In this document: piece after piece, positions 6,361-14,580 of the stretch
How the letters are laid out: every line of letters starts with the position of its first letter
How positions within the stretch are numbered: the stretch's first letter is position 1
DNA from: an uncultured Bacteroidales bacterium
Lineage (GTDB): Bacteria > Bacteroidota > Bacteroidia > Bacteroidales > Bacteroidaceae
Assembly (NCBI GenBank): GCA_902779535.1
Contig: CACZBX010000019.1
Span: forward strand, 1-34,071
DNA: 34,071 nt
Reading direction: 5' to 3'
Notes under the pieces: generated by a model
What the model was told of the DNA's origin: nothing
Database searches by the model: none
What the model saw: only the letters and a program-made list of their open reading frames with translations
Position numbers and translations under genes: made by a program

Positions 6361-7916
6361 AATCTTTCCGATCCTATCCCATACTCCTGCTAACCGTTCC
6401 GTTAGCAGGAGGCATTTTTTTGTCGGATACCTTCTTCTCTTCTAATAACAATCTGTTATTGCATGTAGGCATCTTGGCCATCCTGACTTTTGCCTTATGG
6501 GTAAGTGTCGTGATACACTCATTCCGTTTCAGATGGTTCTTCGGTATGGTTCTCTTCCTCTGGCTGTTCATGTTTGGCAGCGTATTAGTGCAATATCATC
6601 GGTTGAAGACTGTGCACACATGGAGTGCTGTACGGCAAATCTACCATGGCATCGTATTGGATACTCCTCGTGAACGGGCAAAGACCATCTGTTGCCGCAT
6701 GAGCGTAGAGGATAGTGAAGTGTTGGTTTACTTTATGAAAGATAGTTTGTCACGACGGATTGTTCCTTATGAGAGGTTGACTTTCTACACACAGCTTTCT
6801 ATGCCTGAAAATATGCAGCGCACATCTCGTTTTGACTATCCTCGATGGTTAACGCGGAATGGTATCACGGGAACCGGTGTTGTTTATCGGGGTGAATGGA
6901 CGAATCATGGGACAATAAACCATCCGAGTTTCCGACAATATGCCATGCTTTGCAGGACGAATATCCTCCATACGATTCACCAGTGGGGATTAAAGGAGGA
7001 ACAGGGCTTGATTACTTCCTTGGCTGTCGGCTATAAAGATGAACTGACTGATGAACAACGCTCTCACTTCTCGCAGGCTGGAGTCAGTCATGTGTTATCT
7101 CTGTCAGGTCTGCATGTAGGCATCCTTTGGGGAATCCTGATTTTTATCTTGTCCCCATTGCGTAAGCGGATGAGTGGGAGAGTGGTGAGTTGGTTTGTGT
7201 CGACGATTGTATTGTGGGCTTACGCCTTTATTACAGGCTTAGCACCGTCTGTTGTGAGAGCAGTTGCCATGTGTATGCTGGTGGATTTAGGGCGAATCCG
7301 TCGTAGTCGGGTTTCGACCATCAATATTCTTTCTGCTGTTGCCGGAGGGATGCTGATCTATCGTCCTTATTATCTGTATGATGTCGGCTTTCAGTTGTCC
7401 TTTATGGCGGTATTGGCTATATGCGTATGTTATCGTCCTTTATGTTCGTTGGTGAAATGGTCTAATCCACTCCTCACTTCTGTGTGGAAAATCCTCTGTA
7501 TATCGTTTTCCGCACAGTTGGGCACAGCCCCTTTGATAGCTATATATTTTGGTTCTTTCCCCGTTTATTTTCTTGTAGCGAACCTATTAGTCACCCCTTT
7601 GATACCATTTATTCTGTACCTGACGCTGATCTGCCTAATCACATCTGTCATACCATGTGTTCAGTCAGTCTTCTTATGGTTCTTGCATGTGTTGTCGCAG
7701 ATTGTTATCTCTCTGACAACTTATATCAGCCAGTTACCATTCTCATCTATCCGCCTCACCTCTGTATCTCCGTGGGGTATTGTCTGGATATACTTATTCC
7801 TTGCTTCTGTAATCTTGAGCCTCTCTTTGCGGAAGAGACAAAACCTATTCGTTATGCTGGTAGTTATCTGGTTGGGTTCGGTTGGGATGGTTATCAGTCG
7901 GGTGTATTGTTGCTGA
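6357..7916 (+). CDS. comEC: ComEC/Rec2-family DNA-uptake membrane protein, short form
   Basis: This 519-residue polytopic inner-membrane protein belongs to the ComEC/Rec2 family, whose members carry single-stranded DNA across the membrane during transformation. An N-terminal membrane segment and soluble DUF4131-like part (about 1-190) are followed by the competence domain with the hallmark HFSQAGVSHVLSLSGLHVGI around residues 232-252 and several hydrophobic helices. It ends after a last helix (FVMLVVIWLGSVGMVISRV) without the C-terminal metallo-beta-lactamase-like domain of B. subtilis ComEC. No frameshifted remainder is visible downstream, since the NrnA-like gene follows after 75 nt. It overlaps rpe by 4 nt. 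Whether this organism is competent is not known from the sequence. Confidence 0.9.
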   Translation: MKSFRSYPILLLTVPLAGGIFLSDTFFSSNNNLLLHVGILAILTFALWVSVVIHSFRFRWFFGMVLFLWLFMFGSVLVQYHRLKTVHTWSAVRQIYHGIVLDTPRERAKTICCRMSVEDSEVLVYFMKDSLSRRIVPYERLTFYTQLSMPENMQRTSRFDYPRWLTRNGITGTGVVYRGEWTNHGTINHPSFRQYAMLCRTNILHTIHQWGLKEEQGLITSLAVGYKDELTDEQRSHFSQAGVSHVLSLSGLHVGILWGILIFILSPLRKRMSGRVVSWFVSTIVLWAYAFITGLAPSVVRAVAMCMLVDLGRIRRSRVSTINILSAVAGGMLIYRPYYLYDVGFQLSFMAVLAICVCYRPLCSLVKWSNPLLTSVWKILCISFSAQLGTAPLIAIYFGSFPVYFLVANLLVTPLIPFILYLTLICLITSVIPCVQSVFLWFLHVLSQIVISLTTYISQLPFSSIRLTSVSPWGIVWIYLFLASVILSLSLRKRQNLFVMLVVIWLGSVGMVISRVYCC

Positions 7917-7964
7917 AAAAATGAATTAGTACGTGAAAAGACGGGTTGGTAACGAAAAAAGTCG

Positions 7965-7972
7965 TATCTTCG
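7965..7972 (+). promoter_or_regulatory. Weak -7 box before the DHH phosphoesterase gene
   Basis: TATCTTCG differs from TAnnTTTG at one base and lies 19 nt before the ATG at 7992. Read-through from comEC is also possible. Confidence 0.35.
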
Positions 7973-7991
7973 CAAGGCAAAATCAAGCAAG

Positions 7992-9029
7992 ATGTTATCA
8001 AGAATTATCGATCAAAACAATGTTGACCATTTCAAGAAATGGTTGGATAAGGCAGAGCGGATCGTGATCACGACACATACCTCTCCGGATGGAGATGCGA
8101 TTGGATCTTCGTTAGGGTTATGGCATTATCTGAGGAATAGGGGCAAGGATGTTCACGTAATTGTTCCCAATAACTTTCCTGATTTCCTGCGGTGGATGAG
8201 CGGGACGGATGAGATTGTTCGCTACGACAAACATAAAGAACAGGCTGACCAGTTGATAGCCGGTGCTGATATTATCTGTTGTTTAGACTACAACGAGATC
8301 AGCCGGATTGATGCTGTGGGTGAACCTGTCCTCGCTTCGAAGGCTCGGAAGATCATGATCGATCATCACTTGCATCCAAGCGATTTCTGTAGTATTATCA
8401 TCTCTCATCCTGAGATCTCTTCTGCATCCGAAATCGTCTTTCGTTTTATCTGTCGGTTGGGTGGATTTGACGATATCTCGTTTGAAGCTGCTGAATGTAT
8501 TTATTGTGGTATGATGACCGATACCGGTAGTTTTACCTATAATTCAAACAATCCTGAGATCTACTACATTATCAGTGAGTTAATGTCGAAAGGAATCGAT
8601 AAGGATGCTATTTATCGCAGGGTTTATAATACGTACTCTGAAGGACGGCTTCGCCTTCAAGGCTATGTCCTATATTGCAAGATGAAGTTGTTCCACGAAT
8701 ACAATGCGGCCTTGATTTCTTTAGACCGGGAAGAGCAAAAACGTTTTCATTATAATAAAGGAGATACCGAAGGACTGGTTAACATTCCTTTGTCGGTAAA
8801 AGGGATCATTTTTTCTGCTTTTTTACGTGAGGATACCGAGAAGGATATGGTAAAGATCTCCCTACGTTCCGTCGGATCATTCCCGTGTAATCAGATTGCT
8901 TCAGAATATTTTGGAGGAGGCGGGCACCTGAATGCCTCGGGCGGAGAATTCTATGGCCCGTTGAAAGATGCGGAAAATATTTTAAAGCAGGCATTGGTTA
9001 AATATAAGGAGCTATTAAATAAAAAATAG
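7992..9029 (+). CDS. DHH-family phosphoesterase, NrnA-like (oligoribonuclease / pAp phosphatase)
   Basis: This is a 345-residue cytosolic enzyme. The DHH domain starts with TTHTSPDGDAIGSSLGLW (about 28-45), includes CCLDYNE and carries IDHHLHP. The C-terminal DHHA1 domain ends with FGGGGHLNASGG, which binds the nucleotide. This is the standard NrnA layout, an enzyme that degrades very short RNAs and dephosphorylates 3'-phosphoadenosine 5'-phosphate. Which activity dominates here cannot be judged from the sequence. It lies between comEC and the DUF4827 gene, as I recall from Bacteroides genomes. Confidence 0.9.
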   Translation: MLSRIIDQNNVDHFKKWLDKAERIVITTHTSPDGDAIGSSLGLWHYLRNRGKDVHVIVPNNFPDFLRWMSGTDEIVRYDKHKEQADQLIAGADIICCLDYNEISRIDAVGEPVLASKARKIMIDHHLHPSDFCSIIISHPEISSASEIVFRFICRLGGFDDISFEAAECIYCGMMTDTGSFTYNSNNPEIYYIISELMSKGIDKDAIYRRVYNTYSEGRLRLQGYVLYCKMKLFHEYNAALISLDREEQKRFHYNKGDTEGLVNIPLSVKGIIFSAFLREDTEKDMVKISLRSVGSFPCNQIASEYFGGGGHLNASGGEFYGPLKDAENILKQALVKYKELLNKK

Positions 9030-9082
9030 TTATTTAAGTATAATTGCAACCGGCGAATGATGGTATTTAATTATCAAATTAC

Positions 9083-9090
9083 TATTTTTG
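9083..9090 (+). promoter_or_regulatory. Putative -7 box for the DUF4827-glmM operon
   Basis: TATTTTTG fits TAnnTTTG and lies 24 nt before the ATG at 9115. Confidence 0.55.
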
Positions 9091-9114
9091 TGCGTTGTAA
9101 ATTTAGAGATTAAG

Positions 9115-9744
9115 ATGAATAAAATAAAGATTGCTTTTCTCATGGCATGTGTGATGGTAGGAGGTCTGTGTTTGCAGGCTTGCCGAAACCATAAGACTTA
9201 TGCAGAGCAGAAAGAAGAGGAGCGTAAATCAATTGAACGCTTCATTGATTTACAAGGTATCAAGGTCATCACGGAGTCGGAGTTCCTTTCCAACGACACT
9301 GCTACGGATGTATCGAAGAATGAATATGTCCTTTTCTCCGAAAGTGGTATTTACATGCAGATTATTGATCGTGGTGGTGGTGAGTTGATGCAGAACGGAC
9401 GTCATGAGGTGCTGGTCCGTTATGACGAAAGTCGTATCTACATCAATGGGACAGACTCTTTGACGAGTTACAATTCCGTTCGGCCTACTCCGGATGAGAT
9501 GACTGTTCAGAAATCGGGCAGCAGCATCACCGCACAGTTTACGAATGGGTGGATGGTAAGTGACTATAATAGTACAGTTGTTCCTAGCGGCTGGCTTGTC
9601 CCATTCAATTACGTGAAGACGGGAAGGGCCAAGTCCGAACGTGCACACGTAAAGTTGATAGTTCCTCATAGCGAAGGTCACATGACCGCCAAGAGCTATG
9701 TATATCCATGTTTTTATGACTTAACATTTCAATTAGGACGATGA
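9115..9744 (+). CDS. DUF4827-family lipoprotein
   Basis: The 209-residue product starts at the ATG at 9115. The signal MNKIKIAFLMACVMVGGLCL is followed by lipobox LQAC with Cys23. After the anchor comes a charged helix (EQKEEERKSIERFIDLQGI) and a beta-rich domain with VLFSESGIYMQIIDRGGGEL. The layout resembles periplasmic FKBP-like lipoproteins of Bacteroidales, but no catalytic residues can be assigned. The stop overlaps the glmM start by ATGA, so it is coupled to an envelope-precursor gene. That coupling suggests, but does not prove, a role in the cell envelope. Confidence 0.8.
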   Translation: MNKIKIAFLMACVMVGGLCLQACRNHKTYAEQKEEERKSIERFIDLQGIKVITESEFLSNDTATDVSKNEYVLFSESGIYMQIIDRGGGELMQNGRHEVLVRYDESRIYINGTDSLTSYNSVRPTPDEMTVQKSGSSITAQFTNGWMVSDYNSTVVPSGWLVPFNYVKTGRAKSERAHVKLIVPHSEGHMTAKSYVYPCFYDLTFQLGR

Positions 9745-11129
9745 CATTAATTAAATCAATTTCTGGTATTCGTGGTACCATTGGTGGCCACGCTGGTGAA
9801 GGATTGAATCCTTTAGATATCGTAAAGTTTACTTCAGCCTATGCAACCTTAATTAGAAAAACGACGAAAGTTACGACCAATAAGATTGTCGTAGGGCGTG
9901 ATGCACGCATCTCGGGTGAGATGGTGAAGAACGTCGTTTGCGGAACGTTGATGGGAATGGGCTTCGATGTCGTAAATATTGGATTGGCAACAACTCCGAC
10001 CACAGAACTGGCCGTGACTATGGAAAAGGCTTGCGGAGGCATCATTCTTACAGCAAGTCATAATCCTCGTCAATGGAATGCCCTTAAATTATTGAATGAA
10101 AAAGGAGAGTTCCTGAATAAAGAAGAAGGCAATGAGGTCCTTCGTATCGCTGAGGCTGAGGCTTTCGAATTTGCTGACGTGGATCATATGGGTCATTATA
10201 GAGAAGATTATTCATACGATCAAAAGCATATTGATGCAGTGCTGAACCTGAAGTTGGTGGATGCCGAGGCTGTCCGTAAGGCAGGCTTTAAAGTGGCTTT
10301 GGATACAGTCAACTCGGTTGGAGGTATCATCCTTCCTAAATTATTGAAACAGTTAGGAGTAGAACAGGTTACCACTTTGTATGGTGAGCCAACCGGTGAT
10401 TTCCAGCATAACCCCGAACCTTTGGAGAAGAATCTGGGTGATATCATGCAACTAATGGCAAAGGGTGGACACGATGTGGCTTTTGTCGTTGACCCCGATG
10501 TCGACCGCTTGGCTATCATTTGCGAAGACGGAAAGATGTACGGTGAAGAGTATACGTTGGTTACGGTTGCTGACTATATTCTTCAGCATACTCCGGGTAA
10601 TACGGTTTCAAACCTGAGCTCTACCCGCGCACTTCGTGACGTAACCCGAAAATATGGTTGCGAATATGCTGCTGCGGCAGTAGGAGAGGTGAACGTGGTT
10701 ACCAAGATGAAAGAAGTTCATGCCGTGATTGGTGGCGAAGGTAACGGTGGAGTTATCTATCCGGAATGTCATTACGGTCGTGATGCGTTGGTTGGTATAG
10801 CTTTGTTCCTGACTTATCTGGCAAAGAAGCAGATGAAGGTGAGCGAGCTCCGTGCAACCTATCCTCCATATTTCATTGCCAAGAACAGAATTGACATGAC
10901 TCCGGAAACCGATGTGGATGCTATTCTGGCTAAAGTGAAGGAAATCTATAAGGATGAGGAGATCAATGATATCGATGGTGTGAAGATCGACTTCCCTGAT
11001 AAATGGGTTCATCTGCGTAAGAGCAATACCGAACCGATTATTCGTGTTTATTCGGAGGCTGCAACGATGGATGCTGCCAACGAGATTGGTCAGAAGATCA
11101 TGGATGTCGTTTATAGTTTGACGAAATAA
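9741..11129 (+). CDS. glmM: Phosphoglucosamine mutase
   Basis: GlmM converts glucosamine 6-phosphate to glucosamine 1-phosphate for UDP-GlcNAc, peptidoglycan and LPS synthesis. The 462-residue alpha-D-phosphohexomutase shows the phosphoserine loop TASHNPRQWNALK with Ser106, the metal loop DPDVDR (251-256), the sugar-specificity loop GGEGNGGVIYPE, and the phosphate-binding RKSNTEPIIRVYSEA near the C-terminus. The GEGNGG signature and the neighbours favour GlmM over ManB or Pgm, although this family is hard to separate by sequence. It overlaps the DUF4827 gene by 4 nt and is followed by a hairpin-rich gap. Confidence 0.85.
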   Translation: MTLIKSISGIRGTIGGHAGEGLNPLDIVKFTSAYATLIRKTTKVTTNKIVVGRDARISGEMVKNVVCGTLMGMGFDVVNIGLATTPTTELAVTMEKACGGIILTASHNPRQWNALKLLNEKGEFLNKEEGNEVLRIAEAEAFEFADVDHMGHYREDYSYDQKHIDAVLNLKLVDAEAVRKAGFKVALDTVNSVGGIILPKLLKQLGVEQVTTLYGEPTGDFQHNPEPLEKNLGDIMQLMAKGGHDVAFVVDPDVDRLAIICEDGKMYGEEYTLVTVADYILQHTPGNTVSNLSSTRALRDVTRKYGCEYAAAAVGEVNVVTKMKEVHAVIGGEGNGGVIYPECHYGRDALVGIALFLTYLAKKQMKVSELRATYPPYFIAKNRIDMTPETDVDAILAKVKEIYKDEEINDIDGVKIDFPDKWVHLRKSNTEPIIRVYSEAATMDAANEIGQKIMDVVYSLTK

Positions 11130-11164
11130 GCGTTTTATCATAACAGGGAAAGGCGTGCTAAGTG

Positions 11165-11208
11165 AAGTGAACCCTGAAAGTTAGACAAGAAACATTCGGG
11201 GTTCACTT
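11165..11208. repeat. 14-bp inverted repeat downstream of glmM
   Basis: AAGTGAACCCTGAA (11165-11178) pairs with TTCGGGGTTCACTT (11195-11208) over 14 bp with one G-T pair, around a 16-nt loop that includes GTTAGACAAG. It may terminate glmM. The look of the ends (GTGAACCC next to GTTAGACA) recalls IS3-family termini, so it could be a small mobile-element relic. That is only a resemblance. Confidence 0.55.
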
Positions 11209-11264
11209 TAGATATATGAATTCTTCTTCTTTCTTTTTTCATATTTTTGAATGAACGTTTTCTT

Positions 11265-11304
11265 ATACAGGGGTTGGGGATGGTCCTCAACTCCTGTATT
11301 TTTT
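11265..11304 (+). terminator. Strong Rho-independent terminator
   Basis: A 16-bp stem (11265-11280 with 11284-11299, two G-T pairs) with loop TGG is followed by TTTTTT. It lies 135 nt after the glmM stop and could end glmM transcripts or a short transcript from the box at 11242. Confidence 0.85.
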
Positions 11305-11459
11305 AAAAGCTAGTTTGCATGACTTCCTCCAGTTTTCCCTATCGGAAAAGGCTGGGAAAGATGAGTTTCTTTGGAGATAATTAAAAAAATGAATGTAGAG
11401 ACCCTTAATTTGAAAGAAGTTTACGTAAATTTACATGCTTTTTCTTCTTTGAAGGTCAG

Positions 11460-12455
11460 ATGAAAAGATTGAGTTTGGTACAACCGTTTGTTGTAATAAT
11501 AGTTTTGTTCTGTTTTCTCTTTACGGATGAAATAAAAGGACAGAAGATTTTGCATATGATTAAGAGAACCGACAGCCTGATGACTGCTCGCTATCGTCGT
11601 AGTAATATCGATACTGCCTATATCATTCGTCCGAATACGAAATGGACGCTGAAAGGTTTATTCAACGTATCTGGTGCCCAACTTGAAATGGAAGGGATGC
11701 AGATGGGCAAGCCATTTCGTTCGAAGATGGATGCCGCTTATAAAAAGACATTCAGTATGGGAGTGAGCTACCTTGGCTTGACGCTTAGCTTTGCGTTGAA
11801 TCCAGCCAAATTGTTAGGGAAGTATAATGACTTTGAGCTTAACTTGAACTCCTATAGCAACCGGTGGGGCTTTGACATCATCTATCAGGATGCCCACAAC
11901 TTCACGGGCTGGCATGAGGTAGGTGGAGAATCCCGTATCGACTTACCTGCTCATGTCTTGACCTTGCAATCGCTGAACGTGAACGCATATTATGCCTTTA
12001 ATAACCGTCATTTCTCTTATCCGGCTGCTTTCTCACAAACTTATATTCAAAAGCGTTCTGCAGGCAGTTTCTTGTTAGGTTTCTCTTTGCAAGGGCTACA
12101 GGCTGAAACAAAGAATATCTATGAATCTGAACTTGAGGTGGCCAACATTGGTATTGGTGCCGGTTATGGATATAACTGGGTGCCCAACCGGCGTTGGTTA
12201 CTGCATATATCTTCTCTTCCTTCTTTTATCGTTTCCAGTAACACTTCGCTCACAAATAATGAAGAAAGCATCCCCCTGGATTATCATTTCCCGGAAGTGA
12301 TCGTAACTGTTCGTGGAGCCATCATCCGCCAGATCGGTAAAATGTTTACCGGCCTGACAATGGTTTACAATTACAGTAATATCGGTTATCGTGATCATCT
12401 GGCCGTATACAATATGAAGTGGCGCACTCGTCTTATATTTGGTTATCGTTTTTAA
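11460..12455 (+). CDS. DUF4421-family outer-membrane protein
   Basis: This 331-residue protein has an N-terminal signal peptide (FVVIIVLFCFLFTDEIKG, cleavage near residue 27). Many alternating strands rich in Tyr, Trp and Asn follow (SVSYLGLTLSF-like and NSYSNRWGFDIIYQ segments). It ends in MKWRTRLIFGYRF, a C-terminal aromatic residue typical of outer-membrane barrels. These features and the recognisable N-terminal part (DTAYIIRPNTKWTLKGLFNVSG) fit DUF4421, whose function is unknown. The gene begins at the overlap with a 24-codon upstream frame and is followed after 11 nt by an unknown membrane protein, so the two form an operon. Confidence 0.8.
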   Translation: MKRLSLVQPFVVIIVLFCFLFTDEIKGQKILHMIKRTDSLMTARYRRSNIDTAYIIRPNTKWTLKGLFNVSGAQLEMEGMQMGKPFRSKMDAAYKKTFSMGVSYLGLTLSFALNPAKLLGKYNDFELNLNSYSNRWGFDIIYQDAHNFTGWHEVGGESRIDLPAHVLTLQSLNVNAYYAFNNRHFSYPAAFSQTYIQKRSAGSFLLGFSLQGLQAETKNIYESELEVANIGIGAGYGYNWVPNRRWLLHISSLPSFIVSSNTSLTNNEESIPLDYHFPEVIVTVRGAIIRQIGKMFTGLTMVYNYSNIGYRDHLAVYNMKWRTRLIFGYRF

Positions 12456-12466
12456 TTCAGAACAAT

Positions 12467-13228
12467 ATGAAAATAAAGTTACATCTTCCGAAGTACCTGA
12501 ATGGGATTAGTAAGAAACCCTCTTTCAAACAATTTATCTTGTCTCTCATTGCAACGACCGTATCGATTGCACTTACTTTTGGTACAGCGGCCATCATCGA
12601 CCAACATAAGAAACAAAAGGAAAAGCATGAGATTGTGATGATGGTGATGTACGATATGTTTCATTCGCTGCAGTCTGTTGAAAAGGCTGATTCCGTCATC
12701 TATCAGTCGATGTTGCTTCAACGGAAGTTGGCGGAAGATCCTTCACTCTTTCATGAATTGAGATTTCAGTTAGGTGGACTGTTGCCGATAGCTAATTATA
12801 CGGAAACTACTGAACGAATCTTCTCGTCGAGCATAGAGACCATTAACACCGTTGGCAACGTGCTTTTTACCGAGTGTGTTGCAGAGTTCTATCAGTCTCG
12901 TAGTCATTATAAAACGATGGTATGTGATTCCGTTTATCATGCGGTCATGAAATACTCTCCATTTACAGATTTAAAGAGTTCGCTTGAATTTGATTACTCT
13001 TGGTATGCCATCTTCAGCAGTGAGATAAAGCATAATATGCAACAATTGTTTACTCAGTGTAAGCAGATGATGGCGATAACAGATAAGGAGATCTATGCTT
13101 ATCGAAAAGAAAGAGAAAGAATGGATGCAAGTATGTATGAAAACGATATCAGTGATTCACATATAAATAAATATATACAACTACAGCAGGAAATAGAAGA
13201 ACTCAGGGGTAAACTGAAACTAGAATGA
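12467..13228 (+). CDS. Unrecognised single-pass membrane protein
   Basis: I do not recognise this 253-residue product. A basic N-terminus (MKIKLHLPKYLNGISKKPSFK) is followed by one transmembrane helix at about 23-44 (FILSLIATTVSIALTFGTAAI). A long helical, Met-, Gln- and charge-rich domain comes next and ends in a probable coiled coil (YIQLQQEIEELRGKLKLE). The orientation is probably N-in with the bulk in the periplasm. The ATG at 12467 is taken because the in-frame upstream start lies inside the DUF4421 gene. It shares an operon with that outer-membrane protein and runs into the convergent hemW end after 16 nt. Confidence 0.75.
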   Translation: MKIKLHLPKYLNGISKKPSFKQFILSLIATTVSIALTFGTAAIIDQHKKQKEKHEIVMMVMYDMFHSLQSVEKADSVIYQSMLLQRKLAEDPSLFHELRFQLGGLLPIANYTETTERIFSSSIETINTVGNVLFTECVAEFYQSRSHYKTMVCDSVYHAVMKYSPFTDLKSSLEFDYSWYAIFSSEIKHNMQQLFTQCKQMMAITDKEIYAYRKERERMDASMYENDISDSHINKYIQLQQEIEELRGKLKLE

Positions 13229-13244
13229 TTCTGTCTCGTTGGTA

Positions 13245-14372
13245 TTATACACAAAGCAAATCACTCATGATGCCATCGGAGATAAAGATTCCTTCTCTGG
13301 TTAGTCGGATGGTATCATCCTCTTGGACAAGTGTTCCTTGTTGTAGATGAGGTTTGGCTAATTTTATACAATACGCACGAAGTGCTTCCCCGAAGATATC
13401 ATTTAGTTCGGTTAACGAGATGCCCCAATGGGTGCGGAGGCGAGTGATGATGTAGTCGTTATAACGAGTATATAAGTCCAACTCCTCCTTTTCAAAGCAA
13501 GGATCGTTGGATTGAATACCTTTAATATACTGTTCGAGTGAGGAGATATTCCACTGACGCGAGAGTCCATTATAGGAATGAGCTGCTGCCCCGCATCCTA
13601 AATAATTCTTTCCTTTCCAATAACTGGAGTTATGGCGTGATTCCTTTTGGGGAAGTGCAAAGTTAGAGATTTCATAATGCTCATAACCGGCTTCCTGTAG
13701 TCTTTCCATCAACATTCTGAAGAAGAGAACGCTGGTTGATTCGTCTACTTCTTGCACAGCCTTTTGTTCGCGTAACTTCCAAAGGGGAGTTCCTTCTTCA
13801 TAGATCAGATGATATGCGGAGATATGTTCCGGGAGCAGATGAATGGCTTGATTTAAATCACGCTCCCAGATCTCCGTTGTCTCTCCGGGAAGACCATACA
13901 TCAAGTCGATGCTAATATTGTTGAAACCAGTTCTCCGGCAGTTGTTAAAAGCATCCACAGCTTGTTTTGCCGTGTGCCTCCGCTGTAATTTCTGCAACAA
14001 AGGTTCGTGGAATGTCTGTATTCCCATACTGATCCGATTGAAGGGGAGGGAACGCAGCATTCGGATGTAATCTTCGTGCAGGTCGTCAGGATTCGCCTCG
14101 ATGGTTATTTCTGCTTCAGAAGACACGGGATATTCCTTATATATATGGTTTAGGAGTAGATGAAGTGAATCATGTCCCAGTTGTGAGGGAGTACCTCCCC
14201 CCAGATAAATTGTTTCGATGATCTCACCCTTTAAATAATCCTTACGCATATCGAGTTCCTGGCAAACCGCCTGGATATATGCCTCTTGCATCTCATTGTG
14301 GGTGGTGGAATAGAAATCACAATAGATACATCTGCGTTTACAAAATGGTATATGGATATAGATACCAGCCAT
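13245..14372 (-). CDS. hemW: Radical SAM heme chaperone HemW (HemN-like)
   Basis: This 375-residue radical SAM protein carries the cluster motif CKRRCIYC (C11, C15, C18) right after MAGIYIHIPF. The SAM-binding LGGGTPSQL and the conserved IEANPDDL, RISMGIQTF and LMYGLPGET segments follow. The C-terminal HemN-type domain is present. The short N-terminus and length match HemW, a heme-insertion chaperone, rather than true coproporphyrinogen dehydrogenase HemN, which is longer with an extra N-terminal arm and cysteine. Databases often mislabel the two. It is transcribed away from fusA2 and ends 16 nt from the convergent membrane-protein gene, with no terminator between them. Confidence 0.9.
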   Translation of the reverse strand: MAGIYIHIPFCKRRCIYCDFYSTTHNEMQEAYIQAVCQELDMRKDYLKGEIIETIYLGGGTPSQLGHDSLHLLLNHIYKEYPVSSEAEITIEANPDDLHEDYIRMLRSLPFNRISMGIQTFHEPLLQKLQRRHTAKQAVDAFNNCRRTGFNNISIDLMYGLPGETTEIWERDLNQAIHLLPEHISAYHLIYEEGTPLWKLREQKAVQEVDESTSVLFFRMLMERLQEAGYEHYEISNFALPQKESRHNSSYWKGKNYLGCGAAAHSYNGLSRQWNISSLEQYIKGIQSNDPCFEKEELDLYTRYNDYIITRLRTHWGISLTELNDIFGEALRAYCIKLAKPHLQQGTLVQEDDTIRLTREGIFISDGIMSDLLCV

Positions 14373-14391
14373 AAATCGTTTAATTTGAATT

Positions 14392-14399
14392 CAAAAGTA
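14392..14399 (-). promoter_or_regulatory. Putative -7 box of hemW
   Basis: Read on the minus strand this is TACTTTTG, a match to TAnnTTTG, 19 nt upstream of the hemW ATG. No clear -33 partner is visible. Confidence 0.5.
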
Positions 14400-14483
14400 G
14401 TAAAAAACATCGAAATAATATGTTGTCGGTGGGGTAGAATCAGCTTTTCTGCTGTAAAACATAGATAAGTAACATAAAAAAAC

Positions 14484-14514
14484 TTTGTGTATATTGATAA
14501 TATTTACTAATTTG
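14484..14514 (+). promoter_or_regulatory. Promoter of fusA2
   Basis: TTTG at 14484-14487 and CTAATTTG at 14507-14514 are 19 bp apart. The -7 box keeps the TTTG half but lacks the leading TA, which would suit an activator-dependent promoter. AACATA occurs twice just upstream (14458-14463 and 14471-14476, 13 bp apart). The predicted leader is about 60 nt. Confidence 0.6.
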
Positions 14515-14580
14515 CACGCCGTTTTGAAAGGGAGGAGTCTTCTCTTTACAAATTGAATATAAATTTTAAATAATAATATC

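Larger units (their letters stand above)
11130..11459. other. 330-bp intergenic region with three hairpins
   Basis: No sizeable gene is visible. In order it holds a long imperfect inverted repeat (11165-11208), a -7-like box (11242-11249), a strong terminator (11265-11304), a third hairpin (11329-11355: CCAG-TTTTCC, loop CTATC, GGAAAA-GG-CTGG) and a 24-codon open frame at 11389-11463. That frame overlaps the DUF4421 start by ATGA. An untranslated leader or small RNA is possible. Confidence 0.5.

Noticed and set aside
7484-7924. A 146-codon frame inside comEC on the same strand
   Set aside because: It lies fully inside the well-supported comEC reading frame and shows no protein features of its own.
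11251-11313. A true trp-operon leader peptide
   Set aside because: The Trp-Gly-Trp codons are suggestive, but the downstream genes are DUF4421 and an unknown membrane protein, not Trp synthesis genes. It is kept only as a low-interest attenuator-like finding.
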